Shown: piece by piece, positions 1 to 7,399 of the stretch | Numbering within the stretch: position 1 is the stretch's first letter | How the letters are laid out: each line of letters begins with the position of its first letter | The notes under the pieces: model-generated | Database searches by the model: none | What the model was told of the DNA's origin: nothing | What the model saw: only the letters and a program-made list of their open reading frames with translations | Assembly (NCBI GenBank): GCA_013042825.1 | Contig: JABDPL010000321.1 | Span: forward strand, 1 to 12,779 | DNA: 12,779 nucleotides | Source of the DNA: Flavobacteriaceae bacterium | Lineage (GTDB): Bacteria; Bacteroidota; Bacteroidia; Flavobacteriales; Flavobacteriaceae | Direction: 5' to 3' | Position numbers and translations under genes: made by a program

Positions 1-1194
1 GTATTAGGCGGTGCACAAGATAATGGTTCTACAGCCGGAGGGACAGGATTTGGGCTACCTGACCTTACAACCCAGGTAATGGTTAATGGGGGTGATGGCG
101 TCTCAGTAGCAATAACGAGGGATCTGGGTTGTCTGACAGGATTTGTCGGATCTCAGGGGGGAAATATTATCAGAGGAAACTGTGATGGTTCTCCTGGAGT
201 TAACATTACGCCCTCTAACTCCCAGAGCCAGTTCGTAACCTATTTCTACCTGGATCCTGATAATAACAATGCCCTTTATTATGCAGGCCTAAATACCTTG
301 TATAAGACAGCCGACGCTTCGAATGTGACTCCATCTATCTGGGATAACCTGGGAGATACGGGCAGCGAACTTGGTGTTACCGATTGGTTTCAAACCTTCT
401 CTACCACCAGAGGCACCTACGATCAGGCAACAAGTTTCCTGCTGATGGGTGGTGATGAAGGGAAGATCTATAAATTGAATGATCCGCAAAATGCCACGAG
501 CCTATCGCAATCTATCGATATCACTCCCCCAACTGCAACTTTAGGGTTTCCTTCAATCGTTACCGGTTTGGCAATACATCCTTCGAATAAGGACATCGTT
601 TTGGCAACCTATTCAAATTATGGGACCGAGAGTATTTTTCTGACCACAAATGCAACCAGTGCAACACCAACCTGGACCCTTGTTGAACGAAATTTATCAG
701 CTTTCTCTATTCGGTCTGCTGCTATCGGCGAAGTGAACGGCGAAGTTTTATATTTTGTAGGTACGGCCAGAGGTCTATTTAGCTCCCCAGACCCAACAAC
801 CCAGGACTGGATAAGAGAAGCGCCAAATCAAATCGGATTTGCTCTGGTGAGTTCACTCGCATACAGACCTGCCGATAATCGTTTGCTAATTGGAACTTTT
901 GGAAATGGCATGTATGAAGCTACTATAACCGAAACTTTAAGTCTTGATGATGTTGCATTGATTGAATCTGCAAAACTCTATCCAAATCCAACCTCAGCCG
1001 AACTTAATATTAGGGTTGCTGCCAATGTACAGTTGGGTAATAATTATCTAATAAGAAACAGCCTCGGACAGACTATTGATCGCGGTGAATTGAACCACAA
1101 TAGTTTGAATGTGGCCGCATTGCAGTCCGGTTTGTATTTCATTCAAGTTGAAGTAAATAACAGGTTGATCTCCAAACGATTCATCAAACGATGA
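1..1194 (+). CDS. Secreted beta-propeller-like protein with type IX secretion C-terminal sorting domain (5' partial)
   Basis: The reading frame is open from base 1 and gives 397 residues, so the true start lies upstream of the window. The first residues read LGGAQDNGS, a motif typical of BNR/sortilin-like propeller repeats in secreted Bacteroidota proteins. Further repeat-like stretches follow (GGDEGKIYKL; GLAIHPSNKDIVLATYSN; SLAYRPADNRLLIGTFGNGMY), consistent with propeller blades. The last 75 or so residues form a type A sorting domain: LYPNPTSAELNI, then LRNSLGQ-like and LQSGLYFIQVE segments, ending in basic KRFIKR. In this family the tail directs export across the outer membrane by the type IX system and is then removed, leaving the protein on the surface or released. 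The substrate or ligand cannot be told. The family assignment is good; the exact role is unknown because the N-terminal part is missing. Confidence 0.85.
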   Translation, partial: VLGGAQDNGSTAGGTGFGLPDLTTQVMVNGGDGVSVAITRDLGCLTGFVGSQGGNIIRGNCDGSPGVNITPSNSQSQFVTYFYLDPDNNNALYYAGLNTLYKTADASNVTPSIWDNLGDTGSELGVTDWFQTFSTTRGTYDQATSFLLMGGDEGKIYKLNDPQNATSLSQSIDITPPTATLGFPSIVTGLAIHPSNKDIVLATYSNYGTESIFLTTNATSATPTWTLVERNLSAFSIRSAAIGEVNGEVLYFVGTARGLFSSPDPTTQDWIREAPNQIGFALVSSLAYRPADNRLLIGTFGNGMYEATITETLSLDDVALIESAKLYPNPTSAELNIRVAANVQLGNNYLIRNSLGQTIDRGELNHNSLNVAALQSGLYFIQVEVNNRLISKRFIKR

Positions 1195-1208
1195 GGCCTA
1201 CAGAAAAT

Positions 1209-1238
1209 AAAAAAAGCCTCCATCAAGGAGGCTTTTTT
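1209..1238. terminator. Bidirectional rho-independent terminator
   Basis: Seven A (1209-1215), stem GCCTCC (1216-1221), loop ATCAA, stem GGAGGC (1227-1232), then six T (1233-1238). It lies 14 bp after the stop of the sorting-domain gene and 18 bp before the 3' end of the convergent CBM48 gene. The flanking A and T tracts let it serve both strands. Confidence 0.9.
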
Positions 1239-1256
1239 CTACCCAAAACAAACGCT

Positions 1257-1553
1257 TTACAAATTCAGTACACCGTTCTCAGCAGCTGCATATTCATTCC
1301 ATGCGTATGCATCAGCCTGTTCGTCATTGACGTACTCGCCGTCAACTAGATATCTGAATTCATAAGAATTGTCTTTTTCTAAATCAACAGTTCCTTTGAA
1401 GGTGCCGTTCTTTAGTTTCTTCAAATTAGTAGCCTTGGTATCCCATGAATTAAATGTGCCAACCACCGCTACTTTATCCGCCTCTTTTGCAGGAACTGAA
1501 AACGTTACCTTACAAACGGGCTTGCTCTTTAAATACTGTTTTTTAATTGCCAT
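1257..1553 (-). CDS. Small isoamylase early-set / CBM48-like (glycogen-binding type) protein
   Basis: 98 residues. Nearly the whole protein is one early-set immunoglobulin-like domain of the CBM48/AMPK-beta type: VTFSVPAKEADKVAVVGTFNSWD (residues 16-38) carries the G-F-N-x-W signature, followed by LKKLKNGTFKGTVDL and YEFRYLVDGEYVND. In this family the fold binds alpha-glucans or docks on glucan enzymes. Here it is free-standing, with no catalytic domain and no signal peptide, so it is probably cytoplasmic. Such solitary proteins are common in Flavobacteriaceae; a glycogen-related or regulatory role is inference. The start ATG is the only sensible one, and upstream lies a TAATTTTG box that fits the Bacteroidota -7 element. 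Confidence 0.85.
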   Translation of the reverse strand: MAIKKQYLKSKPVCKVTFSVPAKEADKVAVVGTFNSWDTKATNLKKLKNGTFKGTVDLEKDNSYEFRYLVDGEYVNDEQADAYAWNEYAAAENGVLNL

Positions 1554-1573
1554 AATTAAGTGGATTATGGGGT

Positions 1574-1581
1574 CAAAATTA
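1574..1581 (-). promoter_or_regulatory. Candidate -7 box (TAATTTTG) for the CBM48 gene
   Basis: Read on the minus strand, these bases match TAnnTTTG, the -7 element of Bacteroidota promoters, 20 bp upstream of the ATG. No clear TTTG -33 element is visible at the expected distance, so this is tentative. Confidence 0.35.
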
Positions 1582-1628
1582 TATAAGATTTAATCACTAT
1601 ACCATAACTTTTCTTATAAAATTTCAAG

Positions 1629-1647
1629 AATTATCATTTTGATAATT
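1629..1647. repeat. AT-rich perfect dyad in the 1554-1831 intergenic region
   Basis: AATTATCA (1629-1636), loop TTT, TGATAATT (1640-1647): an 8-bp perfect inverted repeat. It lies about 75 bp upstream of the CBM48 gene and about 185 bp upstream of the 2TM-DHFR gene, which are divergent. It could be a protein-binding site for either gene, or chance in AT-rich DNA. The rest of this intergenic stretch is AT-rich with no ORF that I would call. Confidence 0.4.
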
Positions 1648-1772
1648 TTAAGCTAACATAAATTGAAATTTGTGAATTTTCTGTTAAATATTTTTAAGAA
1701 TTAGCAATCACATAAGTTTGTCTATTTCCTTGATTTTCAACTATATCGTTTTCGTAATTCCCAATTGATACC

Positions 1773-1793
1773 CGCGGGTGGTCGCGGGATGGT
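1773..1793. repeat. Short GC-rich direct repeat upstream of the 2TM-DHFR gene
   Basis: CGCGGGTGGT (1773-1782) is followed at once by CGCGGGATGGT (1783-1793), two near-identical copies differing by one inserted A. They form a GC-rich island in AT-rich intergenic DNA, ending 38 bp before the gene start. Copy 1 also overlaps the palindrome CCCGCGGG (1771-1778). Possible activator or repressor site; no factor is recognised. Confidence 0.4.
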
Positions 1794-1831
1794 CGTTTTG
1801 ATATTTACCGTATCTTTATGTCATAAAATGC

Positions 1832-2761
1832 ATGGTAATGATCGGTAAGAAGAAATCGAAGCCACAACTTGATCCTGAACAGCTCGAACTGTTTCAGAAT
1901 GCCCAGAAAAGGATAAAGCAAAAGAAACGGTTGTACACGCATTTCATCGTCTTTTTATTCGGTGCCGTTCTTATCATTCTCGCAAATACAGTTCTGGGTA
2001 TAGGAAAGGATTTTCAGATCTTCGGTCGTGAATGGTTCGTCTATGCAATCGGTATTTGGATCATTCTCTTTCTTTATCATGTGTTCAAGGTTTTTGTCAT
2101 TGACCGATTTATGGGTCAGGCCTGGGAGAAAGAACAGCTCGATAAACTCACAGCCAAACAACAGCAACGCATCGAAGTTTTAAAACGTAAACTGGAGAAG
2201 GAAGAAACGATTATGGCACAAAGCATGATCAGTTCTTCAAAGAAAAATCCAGCTGCTCGAACGAATGAACTTACCATAATTGTTGCAGCGGGGGAAAATA
2301 ATGCTATAGGAAAGGAAAACAAATTGATCTGGCATTTGAAGGATGATCTGAAACGCTTTAAAGACCTCACTTCGGGACACCACATCATTATGGGAAGGAA
2401 GACATTTGAAAGCTTTGCCAAACCCCTGCCCAACCGGGTTCATGTGGTCGTAACAACCCAACCGGATTACCAGGCTCCTGATGGCGTGCTTGTGGTGAAT
2501 TCACTTGAAGCCGCCCTTGACATCGCTAAAAATGACGAACAACCGTTCATTATTGGTGGTGGTGAAATCTACCGGCAAGCTATTCCTTTGGCCCATAAAA
2601 TTGAACTCACCCGCGTACATCATAGGTTTGACGGGGCCGACACATTCTTTCCAAAGATCGATTCCTCAGAATGGAAAGAGATATCCTCTAAAACACATGA
2701 TAAGGATGAAGAGCATGACTATGCGTTTTCATTCATCACCTATATCCGGAAAGAAGATTAA
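1832..2761 (+). CDS. folA: 2TM-domain / dihydrofolate reductase fusion
   Basis: 309 residues. The N-terminal part (about 12-105) is a 2TM domain: NAQKRIKQKK, a membrane helix at about 35-55, WFVYAIGIWIILFLYHVFKVFVI (68-90), then FMGQAWEKEQLDKL. A charged, probably helical linker (100-125) and a Ser/Lys-rich stretch lead to a full dihydrofolate reductase at 147-307. The key residues are present: W167 and D172 (matching E. coli W22 and D27), GRKTFES (188-194) and IGGGEIYRQ (241-249). The enzyme reduces dihydrofolate to tetrahydrofolate with NADPH and is normally a soluble protein of about 160 residues. Here the sequence predicts a membrane-tethered form with both ends cytoplasmic. An in-frame ATG at 2213 (M128), preceded by AAGGAAG, could also yield a soluble enzyme. 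It begins a cluster with the next three genes. Enzyme identity is very sure; membrane tethering is inferred. Confidence 0.93.
   Translation: MVMIGKKKSKPQLDPEQLELFQNAQKRIKQKKRLYTHFIVFLFGAVLIILANTVLGIGKDFQIFGREWFVYAIGIWIILFLYHVFKVFVIDRFMGQAWEKEQLDKLTAKQQQRIEVLKRKLEKEETIMAQSMISSSKKNPAARTNELTIIVAAGENNAIGKENKLIWHLKDDLKRFKDLTSGHHIIMGRKTFESFAKPLPNRVHVVVTTQPDYQAPDGVLVVNSLEAALDIAKNDEQPFIIGGGEIYRQAIPLAHKIELTRVHHRFDGADTFFPKIDSSEWKEISSKTHDKDEEHDYAFSFITYIRKED
2194..2215 (+). promoter_or_regulatory. Possible internal translation start for soluble DHFR
   Basis: GGAG at 2194-2197 and AAGGAAG at 2198-2204 lie just upstream of an in-frame ATG (2213-2215, residue M128), in the linker between the membrane domain and the DHFR domain. 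The last AAGGAAG base is 8 nt from the ATG. Purine richness could simply reflect the Lys/Glu codons of the linker, so internal initiation is a hypothesis. Confidence 0.3.
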
Positions 2762-2776
2762 CCCTGTTCTTTAATT

Positions 2777-3337
2777 ATGACTGAGAGAGAGCTTATGCTT
2801 AGGGGAAAAATGTATGATCCCATGGATCCTGAATTGGTTGCTGCCCGTCACCGGGCGAGGCTACTTTTCCAGAGGATAAATGTCATGACAGATGATGAAA
2901 GGGAAGAGCGAAACAAATTGGTAAAGGAATTGGTAGGTTCTTCAGGTCCTGACTTGTGGATTGAACCACCCTTCTTTTGTGACTACGGTGAGAATATACA
3001 CCTTGGAAAAAAGGTGTTTATGAACTTCGGCTGTTGCATCCTGGATGTTGCCGAGGTATTTATCGGTGACCATGCCATGATCGGGCCAAATGTGCAGATC
3101 TATACGGCCACACATCCACTGGAAGCTAAAGCGAGAAACAGCGGTCGGGAACTCGGGAAATCGATTACAATTGGAAACAATGTCTGGATTGGTGGTAATG
3201 CAACAATCTGCCCGGGAATCACAATCGGTAATAATGTCGTAATCGGTGCGGGTGCTGTGGTAACAAAAAGCTTTCCTCATGATGTGTTTATCGCCGGAAA
3301 TCCCGCGCGCATAATCAAAACCATAAACAATGCGTAA
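2777..3337 (+). CDS. Hexapeptide-repeat O-acetyltransferase (maltose/galactoside acetyltransferase family)
   Basis: 186 residues, the usual length for Maa/LacA-type enzymes. Residues 4-56 match the N-terminal maltose-acetyltransferase helix region (RELMLRGKMYDPMDPEL). From about 70 on there are left-handed beta-helix hexapeptides (ENIHLGKKVFMNFGCCILD; VFIGDHAMIGPNVQIYT; ITIGNNVWIGGNATI; ITIGNNVVIGAGAVV), ending in the family's IAGNPARII. The catalytic His is H113 in YTATHPL. These trimeric cytoplasmic enzymes move acetyl from acetyl-CoA to a sugar or similar hydroxyl; the real acceptor cannot be predicted. It starts 15 bp after the DHFR stop, so it is likely cotranscribed. Confidence 0.9.
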   Translation: MTERELMLRGKMYDPMDPELVAARHRARLLFQRINVMTDDEREERNKLVKELVGSSGPDLWIEPPFFCDYGENIHLGKKVFMNFGCCILDVAEVFIGDHAMIGPNVQIYTATHPLEAKARNSGRELGKSITIGNNVWIGGNATICPGITIGNNVVIGAGAVVTKSFPHDVFIAGNPARIIKTINNA

Positions 3338-3403
3338 AGCCTGGTGAACAAACCCGTTGTTCATGAATTATTTCTATTTTTGCCTCATCATAAAAGCAAC
3401 TGA

Positions 3404-4297
3404 ATGAAAGCATATATTTTTCCCGGTCAGGGTGCACAATTCCCGGGAATGGGATTGGACCTGTATGAACACTCTTCCGAAGCACAGCATCTGTTTGAAG
3501 AAGCAAATGATATTCTCGGCTTTTGTATTACCGACATCATGTTTGAAGGGACAGCAGAAGATCTCAGGCAAACCAAAGTAACCCAACCGGCCATATTCCT
3601 GCATTCCGTTATCCTCTCACGTGTTCTTGGAGATACCTTTAAACCCGATATGGTTGCTGGGCATTCCTTAGGGGAGTTTTCTGCTCTTGTCGCCAACGGA
3701 AGTCTGAGTTTTGAAGACGGACTCTCACTGGTTGCCAAACGTGCTTCGGCCATGCAAAAAGCCTGCGAGATGCGTCCGGGAACCATGGCAGCAGTACTCG
3801 GACTCGATGACGATATCGTGGAAAAGGTATGTGCGATGACCGATGGTATCGTAGTAGCAGCGAATTATAATTGCCCGGGGCAGTTAGTGATCTCTGGTGA
3901 AGTAAGTGCTGTGGAACATGCATGTGAGACCTTAAAGGAAGAAGGTGCCAGACGAGCCCTTATGCTTCCTGTAGGCGGAGCATTTCATTCACCGTTGATG
4001 GAACCGGCCAGAGAAGAGCTTGCTGAGGCTATCGAACACACAAATTTTAATAAACCCAACTGCCCGATCTACCAGAATGTAAGTGCGCGTGCTGTTACAG
4101 ATGAGCATGAGGTCCGGGCCAACCTGATTGCGCAACTCACGGCTCCTGTTCGCTGGACCCAATCGGTTCAGACCATGATAACCGATGGCGCCCTACATTT
4201 TACCGAAGTTGGTCCAGGAAAAGTTTTGCAAGGCCTGGTAAAGAAGATCGACCGCGAGGCTGTAACAGCTTCAGCTACATTTGAAACCGGAGCTTAA
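3404..4297 (+). CDS. fabD: Malonyl-CoA:acyl carrier protein transacylase
   Basis: 297 residues, slightly shorter than E. coli FabD (309). It transfers malonyl from CoA to ACP to supply fatty acid elongation in the cytoplasm. The N-terminus has the family start YIFPGQGAQFPGMG (4-17). The nucleophile is S88 in GHSLGEFSA (86-94); R113 contacts the malonyl carboxylate; H195 in GGAFHSPLM is the catalytic His; EVGPGKVLQGLVKKI closes the fold. It is a stand-alone transacylase rather than a polyketide-synthase domain. It follows the acetyltransferase by 66 bp, and its stop is one base from the lspA start, so lspA is probably translationally coupled. Confidence 0.97.
   Translation: MKAYIFPGQGAQFPGMGLDLYEHSSEAQHLFEEANDILGFCITDIMFEGTAEDLRQTKVTQPAIFLHSVILSRVLGDTFKPDMVAGHSLGEFSALVANGSLSFEDGLSLVAKRASAMQKACEMRPGTMAAVLGLDDDIVEKVCAMTDGIVVAANYNCPGQLVISGEVSAVEHACETLKEEGARRALMLPVGGAFHSPLMEPAREELAEAIEHTNFNKPNCPIYQNVSARAVTDEHEVRANLIAQLTAPVRWTQSVQTMITDGALHFTEVGPGKVLQGLVKKIDREAVTASATFETGA
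4289..4292 (+). promoter_or_regulatory. Shine-Dalgarno-like GGAG setting the lspA start
   Basis: GGAG inside the last fabD codons lies 6 nt before ATG 4299. It favours this ATG over the in-frame TTG at 4281. Clear SD sites are uncommon in this phylum, and overlap with fabD suggests coupled translation. Confidence 0.5.
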
Positions 4298-4298
4298 T

Positions 4299-4820
4299 AT
4301 GAAACTCTCACGCCGAACCCTTCTGATCCTCTTATTGATCGTTCTGAACATAATCCTCGACCAGGTTTCAAAAATTATAGTCCGCCAGGAAGTGACGCCC
4401 TATACAGAATCTCAAATTTTTGGTGAGTATTTCATATTGACCAATGTTGAGAATTCTGGTGCCTTTTTGGGCCTGGGAAGCGATCTGGGCCCAACGGTGA
4501 AACTATTGCTATTGTTGATTCTTCCAATAATCGTATTGGGGATGGTTGGCTACCATGTATTTAAGGATAAATCCCTGGATCGTATGTCGCTGATCGGGTT
4601 CTGTTGCATTATCGGTGGGGGTATGGCAAATGTATACGATAGAATCCGGTTTGGGTCGGTAACCGATTTCCTTCATATCGACCTCGGTGGAATCTTTAAG
4701 ACCGGTATCTTCAATATTGCGGATGTTTCGGTAACCACAGGTTTGATCATGTTGCTAGTGGCTACCTTTATTTATCGCCGCAAACCTGAAATCGAAGAGC
4801 AGACCCCAACGGGAGCATAG
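4299..4820 (+). CDS. lspA: Lipoprotein signal peptidase (signal peptidase II)
   Basis: 173 residues from ATG 4299. This inner-membrane aspartyl protease removes the signal peptide from diacylglyceryl-modified prolipoproteins. Four hydrophobic segments are visible (about 6-25, 66-88, 97-110, 144-160). Conserved family blocks are D21-Q-x-x-K, NVENSGAFLGL (49-59), GGMANVYDRIRFGSVTDF (107-124) and FNIADVSV (138-145). The two catalytic aspartates are D114 and D142. A longer form starting at TTG 4281 would add six residues but overlap fabD; the ATG one base after the fabD stop, with GGAG upstream, is more likely. No strong terminator is seen in the 21 bp before the convergent amidohydrolase. Confidence 0.97.
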   Translation: MKLSRRTLLILLLIVLNIILDQVSKIIVRQEVTPYTESQIFGEYFILTNVENSGAFLGLGSDLGPTVKLLLLLILPIIVLGMVGYHVFKDKSLDRMSLIGFCCIIGGGMANVYDRIRFGSVTDFLHIDLGGIFKTGIFNIADVSVTTGLIMLLVATFIYRRKPEIEEQTPTGA

Positions 4821-4841
4821 TTTCTCCTCTTTTTAAAATGC

Positions 4842-6134
4842 TTATTTCTTGTAGACCTTACCCTCTTTCATGACGAAGGAAACATTCTCCATGGTATTGA
4901 TATTTTCAAGGGGATTCTGATCTGTGGCTATAATATCGGCACTAAATCCTTTTGCTAATTGACCTATTTCATCGCTCATTCCAAGAACACTGGCATTGAT
5001 CACTGTGGCTGATCGGATCGTTTCCATAGCCGGCATTCCGGCTTCTACCATATAGCCGAATTCCTTTCCATTCAAACCATGTGGAAATACCCCGGCATCT
5101 GTTCCAAAAGCAATTTTGACACCTGCCTTATACGCTTTTTCAAAAGTTCCCTGGATCTTCGGGCCGATCTCAAGGGCCTTGGGAACAATGATCTCAGGAA
5201 AATATCCGATGGTCTTTGCCTTTTCCGCTACCTCTTTTCCGGCGGTTATCGTCGGAACATAATAGGTGCCATATTGCTTCATCAACGCCATGGTCTTTTC
5301 GCTCATCAAGGTCCCGTGTTCAATGGTAGTTACTCCCCCAATGACCGCACGTTGCATACCTTCATCGCCATGTGCATGGGCGGCAATGGTCATATCATAA
5401 TCCTTTGCCGTTTCGCAAATGGCCTTGATCTCCTCAAGCGTAAACTGCGGATTCTGACCGTTCTTGGCCACACTTAGAACACCACCTGTAGCCGTGATCT
5501 TTATAATATCGGCACCATTCTTATAGCGTTGTCTCACCGCCTTCTTCGCATCATCCACACTATTGATGACCCCGTCTTTAGGACCGGGATCCCCCATAAA
5601 AGCCTTTCGCATGCCATTGGTTGGGTCTGCATGTCCTCCTGTAGTACCGATAGCCTTCCCCGCAGTAATGATCCTTGGGCCAACAACATCTCCCCTGGCA
5701 ACGGCATCCCGTAACGCTATATTAACTCCGGTGCCTCCCATATCTCTAACCGTGGTGAATCCTGCCATCAGGGTAGCTTTAGCATATTTCAGGGACCCGA
5801 AGGCCACATCCGCTTCGTTTTTGGTGAAACGATCCATATACTGTTTGGGGTTGGTCTCACTCTCGATATGTACATGCATATCGATAAGCCCCGGCATCAC
5901 AGTCTTTGATCTCAGGTCGATTAGCTTGTCCTCATCGCTAGAAGGATCCACATAGCCGTTCAGTACTTCAGATATCATCTTATCCTGAACTATAATGGTT
6001 TTTTCCTTTAAAATTTTCCCCGATTCAGTATCGATTATCTCACCGCAGTGCAGATAAATGGTCTGTGCCAGGCTAAAACTGCTGATCAGCAAAAGACAAA
6101 AGAGAATGTACACGGAATTAGGAAATGTTTTCAT
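4842..6134 (-). CDS. Exported metal-dependent amidohydrolase (Xaa-Pro/Xaa-Arg dipeptidase-like)
   Basis: 430 residues. Residues 1-23 form a signal peptide (hydrophobic ILFCLLLISSFSLA, cleavage likely before Q24), so the enzyme probably acts in the periplasm. The amidohydrolase-superfamily metal site is complete: H87 and H89 in MHVHIES, the probable carboxylated K212 in DIIKI, H253 and H255 in AAHAHGD, H273 in TTIEHGT and D346 in FGTDAG. The family resembles imidazolonepropionase-like amidohydrolases and the prolidase/arginine-type dipeptidases described in marine bacteria. A role in hydrolysing dipeptides or N-acyl amino acids is likely, but the substrate is not predictable. It lies 56 bp downstream of the aminotransferase on the same strand; no convincing own promoter is visible. 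Confidence 0.9.
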   Translation of the reverse strand: MKTFPNSVYILFCLLLISSFSLAQTIYLHCGEIIDTESGKILKEKTIIVQDKMISEVLNGYVDPSSDEDKLIDLRSKTVMPGLIDMHVHIESETNPKQYMDRFTKNEADVAFGSLKYAKATLMAGFTTVRDMGGTGVNIALRDAVARGDVVGPRIITAGKAIGTTGGHADPTNGMRKAFMGDPGPKDGVINSVDDAKKAVRQRYKNGADIIKITATGGVLSVAKNGQNPQFTLEEIKAICETAKDYDMTIAAHAHGDEGMQRAVIGGVTTIEHGTLMSEKTMALMKQYGTYYVPTITAGKEVAEKAKTIGYFPEIIVPKALEIGPKIQGTFEKAYKAGVKIAFGTDAGVFPHGLNGKEFGYMVEAGMPAMETIRSATVINASVLGMSDEIGQLAKGFSADIIATDQNPLENINTMENVSFVMKEGKVYKK

Positions 6135-6190
6135 ATGAGATTGAATTATTTGATGGGTGTTTATAGATATGTCTCTTAATAAAGTTGCAA

Positions 6191-7345
6191 TCAGGAATTT
6201 ACAAAGGATTTGATCTGGGAGGTGATGAACTCAATCTGCTCATCATCCAATTCGGTATGCATAGGCAGGGATATTACCTCCTTAGCCAGGGCGTTGGTCA
6301 CCGGGAAATCACCTTCAATATAGCGCTCGTCAGCATAGGCCTTTTGGCGGTGTAACGGAATAGGATAATATACACCACAAGGAATGCCTTGTTCATTCAA
6401 ATGCTTGGCAAGGGCATCGCGATCTGTGTTCTTAACCTTCAATGTGTACTGATGGAACACATGGCAATCGCAGGTATCACAAATCCCTTCACAATCGGGG
6501 TTGGCAACCGGAGTGGTAATATTAGGTTCATCCTTGAATGCCTTGTTGTATTTTCTTGCAGCCTGCTGCCTGGCCTTTCCATAGGAATCCAGATTTTTGA
6601 GTTTAGCCGATAAAATAGCTGCCTGAATAGAATCAAGCCTCGAATTAACCCCTACAACGTCGTGATGGTAGCGCTTATACATTCCATGATTTACGATGCC
6701 TCTTATGGTGTGTGCAAGTTCATCATCATTGGTAAAAATGGCGCCGCCATCACCATAACACCCAAGGTTTTTGGATGGAAAAAATGATGTGGCCCCAACA
6801 TGGCCTATGGTACCGGCTTTTTGCTTCGCACCGTTATTAAATGTATAGTTAGCCCCAATAGCCTGGGCATTATCTTCGATTACAAAGAGATCGTGTTCCG
6901 TTGCCAGCGCCATGATCTCATCCATATTAGCGCATTGTCCGAACAAGTGGACAGGCACGATGGCCCTTGTTTTCGGTCCTATAGCTTTCCTGATCGCTTC
7001 TATATCGATGTTAAAAGAATCCGGGTAAACATCTACCAATACCGGCGTTAAGCCCAGAAGTGCGATAACCTCAACCGTTGCTGCAAATGTAAAGTCGGCG
7101 GTTATGACCTCATCCCCGGGTTTTAATCCCAGGCCCATCATGGCAATCTGTAAGGCATCCGTTCCATTGGCACATGGGATGACATGTTTGACATCTAGAT
7201 AATTTTCGAGCTGCTTTTGGAATTCATGTACCTTCGGACCATTGATGTAAGCGGTTGATTCAATCACTTCGAGAACCGAAGCATTGACCTCGGCCTTGAT
7301 CTTCTCATACTGACCTTTGAGGTCGACCATCTGAATTTTTTTCAT
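6191..7345 (-). CDS. DegT/DnrJ/EryC1/StrS family PLP-dependent sugar aminotransferase
   Basis: 384 residues, normal length. It should use PLP to transfer an amino group to a nucleotide-linked keto sugar for a surface glycan. Family blocks: MVDLKGQYEKIK at the start, CANGTDALQIAM (58-69), FVIEDNAQAIGA with PLP-binding D158 (154-165), SFFPSKNLGCYGDGGAI with Schiff-base K192 (187-203), NSRLDSIQAAIL (235-245) and YYPIPLHRQ (327-335). The overall look is that of UDP-2-acetamido-hexuluronate aminotransferases (WbpE/WlbE type), but the substrate is inference. A Cys cluster, C286-x3-C290-x2-C293-x-C295, sits just before the conserved HVFHQYTLKV block and is unusual for the family as I know it. The gene is divergent from the KDO transferase gene, which supports a role in envelope polysaccharide synthesis. 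Confidence 0.92.
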   Translation of the reverse strand: MKKIQMVDLKGQYEKIKAEVNASVLEVIESTAYINGPKVHEFQKQLENYLDVKHVIPCANGTDALQIAMMGLGLKPGDEVITADFTFAATVEVIALLGLTPVLVDVYPDSFNIDIEAIRKAIGPKTRAIVPVHLFGQCANMDEIMALATEHDLFVIEDNAQAIGANYTFNNGAKQKAGTIGHVGATSFFPSKNLGCYGDGGAIFTNDDELAHTIRGIVNHGMYKRYHHDVVGVNSRLDSIQAAILSAKLKNLDSYGKARQQAARKYNKAFKDEPNITTPVANPDCEGICDTCDCHVFHQYTLKVKNTDRDALAKHLNEQGIPCGVYYPIPLHRQKAYADERYIEGDFPVTNALAKEVISLPMHTELDDEQIEFITSQIKSFVNS

Positions 7346-7351
7346 AGAAAA

Positions 7352-7379
7352 CGAAAATACAAAAATTCAAAAGTCCAAA
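7352..7379 (-). promoter_or_regulatory. Candidate promoter for the aminotransferase gene
   Basis: On the minus strand TTTG (7379-7376) is followed after 16 bp by TATTTTCG (7359-7352), one mismatch from TAnnTTTG. The spacing is a little short, and the start of transcription would fall almost on the ATG, giving a near-leaderless mRNA. It occupies most of the 54-bp gap with waaA. Confidence 0.35.
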
Positions 7380-7399
7380 CCAATGTATTCACTTAAACA

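Noticed and set aside
1369..1593. Plus-strand 74-residue ORF opposite the CBM48 gene
   Set aside because: It lies mostly antisense to a recognisable conserved domain and has no upstream signals or domain match.
3427..3923. Two minus-strand ORFs inside fabD
   Set aside because: Shadows of a well-supported fabD reading frame with all catalytic residues.
4281..4298. Upstream TTG start for lspA
   Set aside because: It overlaps the end of fabD; ATG 4299 has GGAG at good spacing and begins right at the usual N-terminus of the family.
5079..5955. Plus-strand ORFs inside the amidohydrolase region
   Set aside because: They are opposite a gene with a complete metal-binding motif set and show no recognisable features of their own.
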